In this document: positions 16,718 to 24,727 of the stretch, piece by piece
Position numbering within the stretch: the stretch's first letter is position 1
Layout of the letters: each line of letters begins with the position of its first letter
NCBI RefSeq assembly: GCF_009189165.1
Contig: NZ_CP045118.1
Location: forward strand, 1,054,001-1,118,000
DNA length: 64,000 bases
From: Pseudomonas sp. SCB32
Lineage (GTDB): Bacteria > Pseudomonadota > Gammaproteobacteria > Pseudomonadales > Pseudomonadaceae
Direction: 5' to 3'
Notes under the pieces: model-generated
Database searches by the model: none
What the model saw: the letters and a program-made list of their open reading frames with translations, nothing else
What the model was told of the DNA's origin: nothing
Made by a program: the position numbers and the translations under genes

Positions 16718-18168
16718 AAGGCGAGTTCCTCCAAATCCGTTGGAAACTGCTCGGCGGACATCAGCAAAGAGGGAATGTTGGCCCGAATCCAATTGCCAGT
16801 CCGATCCACTACCACCAGACTTTCAGGGTGTTCCAACACCACAGCGCTGACTGCTTTGGCGATCCGCACGTGCGCCACCAGCTCTTCCAATCCTCCGGTG
16901 ATGGGGCGGTGACTAACGATGCTCGCCACCGTCATCGGGCCGTGCTCAGTGAGCAACTGCTTCACATCCTGGGCCACTTCCAGCACCTTGACCGTGTTGA
17001 GGTGATCCAGCATGCCGAGACTGGCGACGTGACTATTGGTATTTGCGGCCACCTGCCGGGTATCCAGGCGTTCCTCAGGTAGTCGTAGGTGGATACTGGA
17101 CGGAGAACGCACGCGCAGACTGCCCGTGGGGAGGTCCACAACTACCGGCTCGCGCAGACTCACCTCCTGGTCTTTGAAGTTCACCGCCAGCCGCTCCAGT
17201 TGGCGAAGCAGTCGCTCGACTGCACGGCGCTCTTGCTGAACGCCGCTTTCCACAAAAGCCCGCAGGCTCTCCTCGGTCCGGCGACGGACCTGGAATACCC
17301 GCTCACTTTCCTTGCCCAACTCGCGGACCAAATGGGATAGGTAACGCAATTCGTCTGACTTCAGATACTGGGATGCCGGACGTGCCAAGATCGAGCGTAT
17401 TTGCTCACGGAATTCAGTGATTCGATTCTGATCACAGAGCAACTGATAGAAGCCGTCGAAGGCCTGTCCGGCATCGGTCTGGAGCAGTTCACCTTCATGC
17501 TCTATCAGCGCCTTCACCACCTCACCGCGCCCAGACTCCGACTCGATCATGCGGATCCGCATACGCTGATCGAGTTGGCGAATTTCGTCCTCCAGCCGGC
17601 GAAAGTCGCCCGTGAGCACTGACGTCAACTGATACAGTCCCCGGATGCGCTCACGCTGCTCCGGCGCGCTCAGCTCTGGCACCTCGCCCATCCGCAAGCG
17701 CTCAATCTCCAGATCGAGTTCCTGCCGGCGGGCCGTCAGCAGAGTGATTCGCTCTTCCGGGTTTGGGCTCAGGGCGACAGCCAAATCTCGTACGGCGTCT
17801 TGCACAATGCGCAGGTGGGAGGCCGTGGCATTACTGTCTCGCTGATCCAAGCTCTGGGCAAAGCGCAGTGCCAACTCGAAGGCATCGGTTCGGGTGAGTT
17901 TGTCATCAAGCTCACGCAACCAGCCCGCCTGGATCCATTGGCGCAGATAGGTGCCCGCGTTGTCGTGCAGGCCATAGACCTCCTGCCAGATCGGCAGCTC
18001 GGCCTCCAGCGCGACACGTGCTTTCCCAAACGGCACTTCGCTGTCTTGAGCGAATAGATCATTGATGAAGGCAAGAACGATGGACGCATTCTCAGCGCGT
18101 AGCAGACGCCAAGCTGCATGCTCGGAGAGCAATCGCCTAAAACGCGCCTGCTGCTCGTGCAAGCTCAT
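16714..18168 (-). CDS. jetA: Wadjet protein JetA, MukF-like kleisin (DUF3375)
   Basis: JetA (484 residues) is the kleisin-like subunit that bridges the JetC heads. The ATG at 18168 is preceded by a strong AAGGAGG 5 bases upstream. The N-terminal 110 residues form a winged-helix-like region (LLRAENASIVLAFINDLF, then GWLRELDDKLTRTDAFELAL), typical of DUF3375. A long helical middle (about 150-345) follows, then a second winged-helix region (380-470). It is the first gene of jetA-B-C-D; all four genes overlap by a few bases, so the operon probably starts in the 18169-18420 region. Wadjet limits small circular plasmids, and this copy looks intact. Confidence 0.9.
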   Translation of the reverse strand: MSLHEQQARFRRLLSEHAAWRLLRAENASIVLAFINDLFAQDSEVPFGKARVALEAELPIWQEVYGLHDNAGTYLRQWIQAGWLRELDDKLTRTDAFELALRFAQSLDQRDSNATASHLRIVQDAVRDLAVALSPNPEERITLLTARRQELDLEIERLRMGEVPELSAPEQRERIRGLYQLTSVLTGDFRRLEDEIRQLDQRMRIRMIESESGRGEVVKALIEHEGELLQTDAGQAFDGFYQLLCDQNRITEFREQIRSILARPASQYLKSDELRYLSHLVRELGKESERVFQVRRRTEESLRAFVESGVQQERRAVERLLRQLERLAVNFKDQEVSLREPVVVDLPTGSLRVRSPSSIHLRLPEERLDTRQVAANTNSHVASLGMLDHLNTVKVLEVAQDVKQLLTEHGPMTVASIVSHRPITGGLEELVAHVRIAKAVSAVVLEHPESLVVVDRTGNWIRANIPSLLMSAEQFPTDLEELAL

Positions 18169-18692
18169 CGACACCTCCTTGTGTATCGAATTACGTCAGG
18201 TGCTGGTCTTTGAGACGTCCCGGCTCTTTACACCATATCTCGAAACATGCTGGTTTTCAGCAGGTCAGATAGCCACACCATGGCTTAGCCTACCTATTAG
18301 ATCTAGCACCATCCGTGCCTTTACTTCGGCCAGCAGCTAGTCGACCAGGGCCTCCACCCAACCGGTGAAAGGCATACCGCGACAACTCGGGAACCTGCGC
18401 CATCATCACGACGCTCCTGTTCATTGATGCGCCAATGGCATCGACAGCGCAGCGCCACGCGTGAAATTCGCCAGCGTTTCGCGCAATGAGCGAAGACCGC
18501 CCTGGGAATGAAAATTAAAGATCAGATGCTCCACATGGTGACTGCGCACCGCATTGCGACGCGTATATCGCACGATGCACTCGACATCGGCGTTGAGTAG
18601 CTCGCTATTTTCGTATCCAAGCGCCCTGTAGATCACGAGGCGTGAAGTAAGGGTTAGGATGCATTTATGCAAATCGTAAGTGGGGACCCGCG
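18169..18692. other. 520-base region upstream of jetA
   Basis: It should contain the Wadjet promoter (minus strand) and the leader of the plus-strand gene at 18693. I could not pick -35/-10 boxes with confidence. An 83-codon minus-strand frame (18421-18672) has no recognisable features. No repeat of the 1906/11219 type is present here. Confidence 0.4.
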
Positions 18693-19442
18693 ATGACCAT
18701 TATGAAAGGAGTGCGCATCGTGTCCGCGCCATGCTGCGGAGCTCACTACGCAGTGCCGCGATATCTCACGATGAACTTTATGGCGCTCGAGTACTGGACG
18801 GATGGCTGGCGTGAGTGCTCTCTCATGCCAAATGGAGCGGGCCTGCGCCGCTGCACATGCGGGCAGTTCGTTCTTATGAAGGAGTTGGTTGAGATCGGAT
18901 CTGCCGAGGCCAGTGATCTGCCTCGCATTGACAAAGTCCCCGACGAACTTCTGCCTGAGTGCATCGAACAAACGGATCGTGAGGATCTTGAGGTTGCCGC
19001 AAGGCTGGAGTATTGGCGCTGCCTCAATCACCCATACAGAGAGCGATATCGGCTGCATCGGGATGCGGAAGAGGATTCCACCAAAGCTGCATGGGAGGCG
19101 GCCAATCCCGATCGCAGGACCTGGCTGGACAAATTTCGCGGTCTGAAGGCACCCACCTATCGCAGACCACTAGGGAGCCCCTTCACGTACCCAGCGTTCG
19201 AAGTGACGAACGAGCAGCTTCAGAACATGAAGCGGCTTAGCGAGATATTGTTGGGGTGGGTCAAGGCGTCTCGGCGCGGATACATCCTGGAGCTTTCCGA
19301 GCTCTACCGAGAGCAAGGGCGTTTCGCTGAGGCCGAGCAGGTGATCGTAACTCTCAATAACAACGAAGTTGGCATAACTAGCCGACTTATCAGCGACCTG
19401 GTCAATGAAAAACAGCCCGCACCGATGCGCTACATGATGTGA
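18693..19442 (+). CDS. unknown protein with N-terminal Cys-rich segment
   Basis: The product has about 249 residues. It begins with APCCGAHY and later RRCTCGQF, giving four cysteines in a CC...C-x-C pattern that could form a small zinc ribbon. An aromatic middle follows, and a C-terminal helical region (LSELYREQGRFAEAEQVI) looks like a single TPR-like hairpin. I recall similar unnamed proteins in Pseudomonas accessory regions but no function. Start choice is open: ATG 18693 (GGGGA upstream), ATG 18702, or GTG 18720, which has AAGGAG at ideal spacing. It is convergent with the integrase-linked operon and diverges from Wadjet. Confidence 0.6.
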   Translation: MTIMKGVRIVSAPCCGAHYAVPRYLTMNFMALEYWTDGWRECSLMPNGAGLRRCTCGQFVLMKELVEIGSAEASDLPRIDKVPDELLPECIEQTDREDLEVAARLEYWRCLNHPYRERYRLHRDAEEDSTKAAWEAANPDRRTWLDKFRGLKAPTYRRPLGSPFTYPAFEVTNEQLQNMKRLSEILLGWVKASRRGYILELSELYREQGRFAEAEQVIVTLNNNEVGITSRLISDLVNEKQPAPMRYMM

Positions 19443-19518
19443 CTTGGAAATTGACGCGAGGTGGTAATGCTATCCGCTAAGAGCTGCCCCAGATCTAGCG
19501 CAATGGCTGCACGCTTGT

Positions 19519-19731
19519 TCAATCCAGCAGCTCGCGGCGGGCCTTGTCCTGCTCGCGCATCTCGCGAGCCAGGTCGCGCAAAAGCGGCCTGACTCCACCC
19601 TTCCAGGCATTACGCGCGGTCGCGGCCTTTCCTTCCGAGCTTCTAGGGCCGGTGCTCTGCTTCCACGGTTGCCACTTCCGTATCAATTCCGCCTGCCGCG
19701 CCCGTCGCTCGGGTGTCCAACCGTTCGCCAT
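19519..19731 (-). CDS. small basic protein, unknown
   Basis: Seventy residues starting MANGWTPERRARQ with a strong GGAGGTGG ribosome site. The segment STGPRSSEGKAATARNAWKG is a motif I recall in short proteins of Pseudomonas and Burkholderia islands. It is the last gene of the integrase-linked minus-strand run and overlaps the 3' end of the preceding gene in another frame. A DNA- or RNA-binding role is plausible from the basic content, but is inference. Confidence 0.6.
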   Translation of the reverse strand: MANGWTPERRARQAELIRKWQPWKQSTGPRSSEGKAATARNAWKGGVRPLLRDLAREMREQDKARRELLD

Positions 19732-20233
19732 GCTCCACCTCCAATAGTTCGTTCTGCGCTTTTTGGGATTTTTGCGGGCGCGCGGTTTGCTTGGTCGTGC
19801 TGTTGTTGACCTGCACCTGGTTGCCGATATTGGCCTGCTGCACGAAGGCGACCTGCCGAGGTGCCTTCAGCTCGGCGAGTGTCTGCAGAGTGGCTCTGGC
19901 CTGATTCTGGGCCTTGAGCGCCAGGCGCATATAGGACTCCAAGCCATCGCGTTGCTGGGAGCGCAGCGCCCGGCCGGTGAGCTGGGCGAACAGGTTGTCC
20001 AGCGTGTGGGCCTGTGCCAGCAGCATGCCCTCAACGCGGGTCAGGTCGCCGCTATTGATTGCGGCGGTCTGCCGACGCAGCTCGTCTACGACCTCGGTGA
20101 CATCCGTATTACCCATCATCTTGCTGTCCACCAGTACGGCGGCGCTGAGGCATTCCGGGGTCAAGGCCGCACGTGCCATGGCCTGGGAGGCCGTTTCGCT
20201 GTCGTGCAGGGATCTTTTGAGCTTGTCGCTCAT
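19643..20233 (-). CDS. unknown helical protein of the integrase-linked operon
   Basis: The product has 196 residues and is mostly helical, with a conserved-looking QVAFVQQANIGNQVQVNN stretch (about 135-152) and a low-complexity tail. The ATG overlaps the previous stop by ATGA, indicating coupled translation. I do not recognise a function; similar proteins accompany the 70-residue gene downstream in other islands, as far as I recall. Confidence 0.6.
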   Translation of the reverse strand: MSDKLKRSLHDSETASQAMARAALTPECLSAAVLVDSKMMGNTDVTEVVDELRRQTAAINSGDLTRVEGMLLAQAHTLDNLFAQLTGRALRSQQRDGLESYMRLALKAQNQARATLQTLAELKAPRQVAFVQQANIGNQVQVNNSTTKQTARPQKSQKAQNELLEVEHGERLDTRATGAAGGIDTEVATVEAEHRP

Positions 20234-20922
20234 GCGTTCGTCTCCAGGGAGGTGTCATTGTAGTGTTGGCGCAGGGCGCTGCCACTGGTGCAGTAACGGC
20301 CTACCGGGGCATGGCAGGCCCGGCAGGACATCAGGTGCTGATAAAATTGGTCGCGTGCCCTCAGCCAGTCAGTCGAATCCGTCGCGGCCGTGTGAACGGT
20401 GCGCTGTGGCTTGTCTTCCTTGCCCTCGGCATGAACCAAGTGCTGCGGCTCGATCCACTGCGGGCGATTGATCCATGCCGGACTTGTGCGGATGAGCTCG
20501 GCCACCAGAGTGGTATCCGTATCGGCCTGCTCAATCAGATCGTGCGGCTCCAGATGCCCGCCTTCCAGCAGTTCCGCCGGTTGGGTGCCCAGCAGGCGGA
20601 CAACATGACGCAGCCAGGCGCTCGACGCTCGCGATGGAGCACGTGTCTCATCGAGAGTGCCTACCCGGGGCTTGGCGATCTCCTCCAGGGACTGCTTGCG
20701 TTCAATTCCAGGTGCGGGCACCTCGGCCAGCTCGAGCTTCCGGGTCACCGGGGCGGCGGTGGTTTCATTCGCGGCGCTCAGTTCGGTCAGCAGTTCGTCC
20801 TTGTGGACGACGATGAACTGGCAAATCTCCGGGGTGATCCGCTCAACCGGCGAGACGCGCAGCTTGCCGGCTTCGGCCTCGACCGTCAGACCGGCCCGGT
20901 GCAGATAGTTCAGGGCGGCCAT
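20230..20922 (-). CDS. unknown protein with TubC-like N-terminus and Cys-rich C-terminus
   Basis: The product has 230 residues. The first 55 (GLTVEAEAGKLRVSP, then VVHKDELLTEL) resemble the small TubC-type docking domain often attached to island primase/helicase proteins. The C-terminus has CRACHAPVGRYC, a possible zinc site. The gene sits 3 bases after the DUF3987 gene and overlaps the next by 4, so it belongs to the same transcription unit. A role in replication of the element is inference from position. Confidence 0.55.
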   Translation of the reverse strand: MAALNYLHRAGLTVEAEAGKLRVSPVERITPEICQFIVVHKDELLTELSAANETTAAPVTRKLELAEVPAPGIERKQSLEEIAKPRVGTLDETRAPSRASSAWLRHVVRLLGTQPAELLEGGHLEPHDLIEQADTDTTLVAELIRTSPAWINRPQWIEPQHLVHAEGKEDKPQRTVHTAATDSTDWLRARDQFYQHLMSCRACHAPVGRYCTSGSALRQHYNDTSLETNA

Positions 20923-20925
20923 AGG

Positions 20926-22605
20926 TTAGAACTCCAGGTAGCCGGCGGCGGCGTTTGCGGATGCCGGGGGGGGCGGATTTTGCGGATTCTGCGGAGCGCC
21001 GAGCGACTGCTGGGCCTCAATGTGCGGAAGATTTGCGGAAGTTTGCGGATGCTTTGCCGTGGCCGGGCAGGGAGCGGGGATGAGCAGCGCTCCTTCCGCA
21101 ACTTTCCGCAGGTCTTCCTCAATTGCATAGCCGAACAGTTGCTGGGCTTCCGCAGAGTCCGCAGCTTCCGCACGAGGGTTGATCCTGAAGTGTTTCCCGT
21201 CATAGGTCAGCAGGTGATGATGGTTCACCAGTACGGCCAGCACCTTGTCGCGCACCTTGGCCGAGCGAACTGCTGCCGGTCCCGATTTGCCCAGGTCATT
21301 GACGTGGAACTCTTTCCACTTTGCTGCGCGCTTGGAGTCACGCAGCCAGTTCATCAGCTCGAATGCGCGCTTCATCTCAGGATTAACCGTGTCGGCGTCG
21401 GTGTAGCGCAGCCACTCATCCAGGGAGTAGCGCGCCAGCATGCAGGCTCGGCGCATGCAGTCGGCGTCGATCTTCTCGGCCCCTTCGAAGTAGCCCAGCA
21501 CGGTGGCCAGGCGCAATGCCTGTTCGGCCCCTCGTGCGGCGAACGGTTTCAGGTTCGCGAATTTTCCGAGCGGCCCTCGCTCATTTTCGATCTCGTTGCG
21601 GAAGTCCACCCAAACCTGAATTGCCTCTTCGTCAGGCTCCAGAACGGGCGGCGTAACCTCGCCAGTGTCCGGCTTGATATGCTCCGGGTTGGCGGCGATC
21701 TCGTTGCAGCGCGACCAGAACGCTTGCATACGCGGGTCCGCGTAGGCGCTGCTGCGCAGCGACTCGACGCTGATGAAGCAGGTGCCGGCCAGGCTAGCCG
21801 GCGCTGCGAGCAAGAAACGCGGCAGGAAGCCCTGCCCAACCAGCAGCTGATTTTCCAGCGCCTCGGCCACGGCCACCCGCTGTGCCATCAGAAGAATAGT
21901 CAGGCGCCGGTTGTGGGCCACGCCGGAGCCTTCCAAGTTGCCACGCGAGCGGGTGCGCTCGAATTTCCCCGAGCTGAAGGCCGTCGTCAGGCCACCGAGA
22001 GTCGCGGCTACGGTGTCAGCCTTCAGCGAGTGACCTCCGAGCATCTGCCCGCCTTCGTCCGTATCCCAGCTTGCTGCCGGCTTGCCTCGGATGAAGTCGC
22101 CCACCAGAGGCTCGAAAGTCGCATCGCTGTATTGGGTCTTGGGATCGGGCGGCATCGGGTTAGCCGCCAGGAACTCCTCACGCGCCTTGCCCTTCAGGCC
22201 GACTGCCATTTCCTCAATTTCCGCACAGGCTTGGCGGTGCTGAGCGCGTGCCTCCTTCTCTGCCTCGTCAATCGTCTTGAAGGCCAAGTCACGTGCGCTC
22301 GACTTACCTTCCCCCGAATCGAACAGCGACAACATGAACAGCGAACAGGGTGCGCCACCCGACTTACCCTTGAAGTGCCAGGCATTGACGCGGGTCTGTG
22401 CCAGATGGGTGGCCGCGCCGATAACGCACTGCCCGGCGATGGCAGCGGGCACCATTGCATGTTCGGCAATCGCCTCGACCGCGCTACGCATTTCGTAGGT
22501 CAGGGCGCTCTGGGGGTAGGGCGTCGGCGGTGCAACGTCCGGCAGCAGCGGTTTGGGGGCCGGCCCGGTCGGGGTCTGGATCTCGGTCATCAGGGGGGCA
22601 TTCAT
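20926..22605 (-). CDS. DUF3987 (YfjI-like) P-loop protein
   Basis: With the ATG at 22605 the protein has 559 residues; GAGGGAGG precedes it by 7 bases and it overlaps the primase gene stop. A Walker A-like SLFDSGEGKSS occurs near residue 85, and LTILLMAQRVAV and FLLAAPASLAGT follow as in DUF3987 proteins, which are thought to be helicase-like ATPases of mobile elements. Together with the Toprim protein upstream it probably forms the island replication or excision-support module. The 3' part runs into a P/A-rich tail. Confidence 0.75.
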   Translation of the reverse strand: MNAPLMTEIQTPTGPAPKPLLPDVAPPTPYPQSALTYEMRSAVEAIAEHAMVPAAIAGQCVIGAATHLAQTRVNAWHFKGKSGGAPCSLFMLSLFDSGEGKSSARDLAFKTIDEAEKEARAQHRQACAEIEEMAVGLKGKAREEFLAANPMPPDPKTQYSDATFEPLVGDFIRGKPAASWDTDEGGQMLGGHSLKADTVAATLGGLTTAFSSGKFERTRSRGNLEGSGVAHNRRLTILLMAQRVAVAEALENQLLVGQGFLPRFLLAAPASLAGTCFISVESLRSSAYADPRMQAFWSRCNEIAANPEHIKPDTGEVTPPVLEPDEEAIQVWVDFRNEIENERGPLGKFANLKPFAARGAEQALRLATVLGYFEGAEKIDADCMRRACMLARYSLDEWLRYTDADTVNPEMKRAFELMNWLRDSKRAAKWKEFHVNDLGKSGPAAVRSAKVRDKVLAVLVNHHHLLTYDGKHFRINPRAEAADSAEAQQLFGYAIEEDLRKVAEGALLIPAPCPATAKHPQTSANLPHIEAQQSLGAPQNPQNPPPPASANAAAGYLEF

Positions 22606-23621
22606 ACCCGGCCCTCCCTCAACAGGATCAAATCGTTGAAGTCGGTCAGATGCAGCGGTGCATCCTCCGGCCAGGCCGGCAGGACATACCCGCAATCGAG
22701 CATCGCGGCTGCATGGATGGCTGCCAGCTTGCCGGCGTTGGGCTTGCCCTCGGACTCCTTGGCGCGGTCATCGTCGCCGCCGACAATCAGCACGGCATTG
22801 GGATAGCGGCGCTTCAGTTCCAATCCAACCGGCAGCAGGTTGCCGGCGCTCATCGCCGCGGCGACCGGCTTGCCGGTCTGCTCGTGGAGAGAGGCCGCCG
22901 TGGCGATGCCCTCGACGATGAACAGTTCAACACCGGCCTTGATACGCCCGAACGGACAGTAGCAGCCGTTGATCCGGCTTCCCGGCAAGAAACGCTTGTT
23001 GCCATTCGCCTCGATGCGCTGAAGGTTCACCACTTCGCCGTGCAAATAGATCGGAGCCAGAAGCACGTCGCCGAGTTGGCGCAGGTGGTGGGGCTCGATG
23101 CACTTGCGGGTCAAGTACGGGTGATCAGGATCAGCCGGGCCGGCGAGCGCCCAATCGTGACACGCACGGGCAGCGGCGCGATTCCATTCGGCCTGCCGCT
23201 CTGCATCGGCTTGTTGCTGTCGCTGCTCACGCAGGCGTGCTAGATGCTGGTGCTCGACCTCCTTGGCGAGCCGGTCACTCTTATAGTCGCTGCCGAAGGG
23301 CAGCCCCAGTTGCCCCGCAATCATGCGGGCGGCATCAATCTGCCGGCAGCCGCGCAAGTAGGCCAGCAGCGACACGAGGTCGCCGCCTTTGTCGCCGCTG
23401 GCGAAGTCGTGCCAGTTGCCGGAGTGCATATTGATGCTGAACGACCCCGGATTGCGGTCGCCACGTACCGGGTTGGTCGGCCAGAACTCTTTGCCCTTGC
23501 GGGTGCCGTCCGGCAGCCAGTCAGTGAGCAGGTGGTCAGCGGCCAGCAGAGCCTTATCGGCGATACGCTGGATATCGAGGTGCAGGTTACCTTGCGAGAG
23601 GTGGGGGATGGTCTTCTTCAT
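22602..23621 (-). CDS. Toprim-domain primase-like protein
   Basis: The product has 339 residues. The N-terminal 100 residues (FWPTNPVRGDRNPGSFSINM, then GNWHDFASGDKGGDLVSLL) match the region that precedes Toprim domains in phage/plasmid primases. The Toprim part has Glu in LFIVEGIATAASL and GGDDD as the acidic motif (about 285). It overlaps the AlpA-like stop by one base. Likely makes primers for replication of the excised element. No separate helicase domain is fused. Confidence 0.75.
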   Translation of the reverse strand: MKKTIPHLSQGNLHLDIQRIADKALLAADHLLTDWLPDGTRKGKEFWPTNPVRGDRNPGSFSINMHSGNWHDFASGDKGGDLVSLLAYLRGCRQIDAARMIAGQLGLPFGSDYKSDRLAKEVEHQHLARLREQRQQQADAERQAEWNRAAARACHDWALAGPADPDHPYLTRKCIEPHHLRQLGDVLLAPIYLHGEVVNLQRIEANGNKRFLPGSRINGCYCPFGRIKAGVELFIVEGIATAASLHEQTGKPVAAAMSAGNLLPVGLELKRRYPNAVLIVGGDDDRAKESEGKPNAGKLAAIHAAAMLDCGYVLPAWPEDAPLHLTDFNDLILLREGRV

Positions 23622-23896
23622 TACGCGCGCACCTCGCCGGTATGGTTGGCGGTGCGGCGCGCGAGGAACTCGGCGAGGTCGCTCAGGCGGTACTTCACCA
23701 AGCGGCCAACCTTGAGGAACGGCAGGTTATAGCGGCCGGTCGAGCGCCAGACGGCGAGGGTGGTCGGCTTCACGTCGAGCACGTAGGCGGCCTGTTTGTC
23801 GTCGACGCTGACGGGCGGGCTATTCGGATCAAAGCCGAGTTGGGCGGCGATCTCGGCTTTGAGTGCCGCGATAGTGGCGGCGTGCGGGGTGGACAT
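23621..23896 (-). CDS. AlpA-like helix-turn-helix protein
   Basis: Ninety-one residues. The pattern KQAAYVLDVKPTTLAVWRSTGRYNLPFLKVGRLVKYRLSDL is that of small winged HTH proteins of the AlpA/excisionase type (shown here in parts: helix pair 33-50, wing FLKVGRLVKYR at 60-70). Such proteins activate or assist integrase-mediated excision. A pair of 8-base direct repeats lies about 73-100 bases upstream and could be its binding sites. Confidence 0.7.
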   Translation of the reverse strand: MSTPHAATIAALKAEIAAQLGFDPNSPPVSVDDKQAAYVLDVKPTTLAVWRSTGRYNLPFLKVGRLVKYRLSDLAEFLARRTANHTGEVRA

Positions 23897-23968
23897 GGGT
23901 ACGACTCCATCGAGTGTGATTCGGCGGAGTCATGCTCTGAAAAGGCGGGAACTAGAAATATTCCAATC

Positions 23969-23996
23969 GTTACGAGTATTGGATTTTCGTTACGAT
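23969..23996. promoter_or_regulatory. paired direct repeats upstream of the AlpA-like gene
   Basis: CGTTACGA occurs at 23969-23976 and 23989-23996, exactly 20 bases apart (two helical turns). Each is itself nearly palindromic. They sit in the short gap between the AlpA-like gene and the next gene upstream, a good place for an operator. Confidence 0.45.
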
Positions 23997-24009
23997 TGTC
24001 AGATTGGCG

Positions 24010-24621
24010 CTATCTCTGTGCTCCCGGTTTTTTTGCGTAGTCCGGGGCAACGGGTCTAATCCATCTCCTGACGACGTCAGGGCCGCTTGCCAATTTGCGG
24101 TCCTCAGCCTCTTGAAGGTCGCCGTAGACGATTTCTGCCATTTTTCCGATCTTGATTTTCTGATGGGGATCCTCGCGCCATTTCTCCGTGGCGATGCTTC
24201 TGGCTAGAGCCATTACATCCTTTTTCCTATTACGGACAGCGTCCGCTCGCTTCTCAGCAAGATGCTTCCGCCTCGCTTCCAGTACAGTCATTGCGACCTC
24301 GGTTGCGATCTTCTTGGCAATCTCGACGATGTAGTCCGGCTCAGTCTTATTTTCTTCCAGCACGCACTTCAGCTCATCCACATAGATAATGTGCTGGGCT
24401 GTGACTACAGCAAGGCTCTCGGGGGTATAGGTTTCGAGCAGCTCCTGTGCGAGTTGCTCTGTGAATCGGGCATATTCTTCAGCGGACTTGGCCCTCACGC
24501 CCGGACTCCATTGGCTTGGACGGGCCAATTCCTCCGTTTGCGTTTTTTTAGCCGCGATCAGGCCACGAAGACCGAGGCCCGGAGCAGATGGCTCCTTTTT
24601 GTCGTCACTCATTTCACTCAT
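24010..24621 (-). CDS. unknown charged protein next to integrase
   Basis: The product has 203 residues, rich in K/E/R, with a helical centre (FTEQLAQELLETYTPESL, then TEVAMTVLEARRKHLAEKR) and a basic C-terminus. No family recognised. A conserved position between integrase and AlpA-like gene would suggest a role in recombination or its control, but I have only its location to go on. Confidence 0.6.
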   Translation of the reverse strand: MSEMSDDKKEPSAPGLGLRGLIAAKKTQTEELARPSQWSPGVRAKSAEEYARFTEQLAQELLETYTPESLAVVTAQHIIYVDELKCVLEENKTEPDYIVEIAKKIATEVAMTVLEARRKHLAEKRADAVRNRKKDVMALARSIATEKWREDPHQKIKIGKMAEIVYGDLQEAEDRKLASGPDVVRRWIRPVAPDYAKKPGAQR

Positions 24622-24727
24622 TTCCAGACGATCCCACTTATTGATGAGGTCGGCCTGCCACGCGGGTGGGAAATCCGCTGCTCGGTTGCCACCATAGGCT
24701 GGCCGGTAACTAGCTTGAGTTGGTGTT

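Noticed and set aside
20263..22806. 847-codon plus-strand open frame
   Set aside because: It is antisense to the DUF3987, Toprim and TubC-like genes, which show family motifs, overlaps and ribosome sites. High G+C makes long antisense frames common here.
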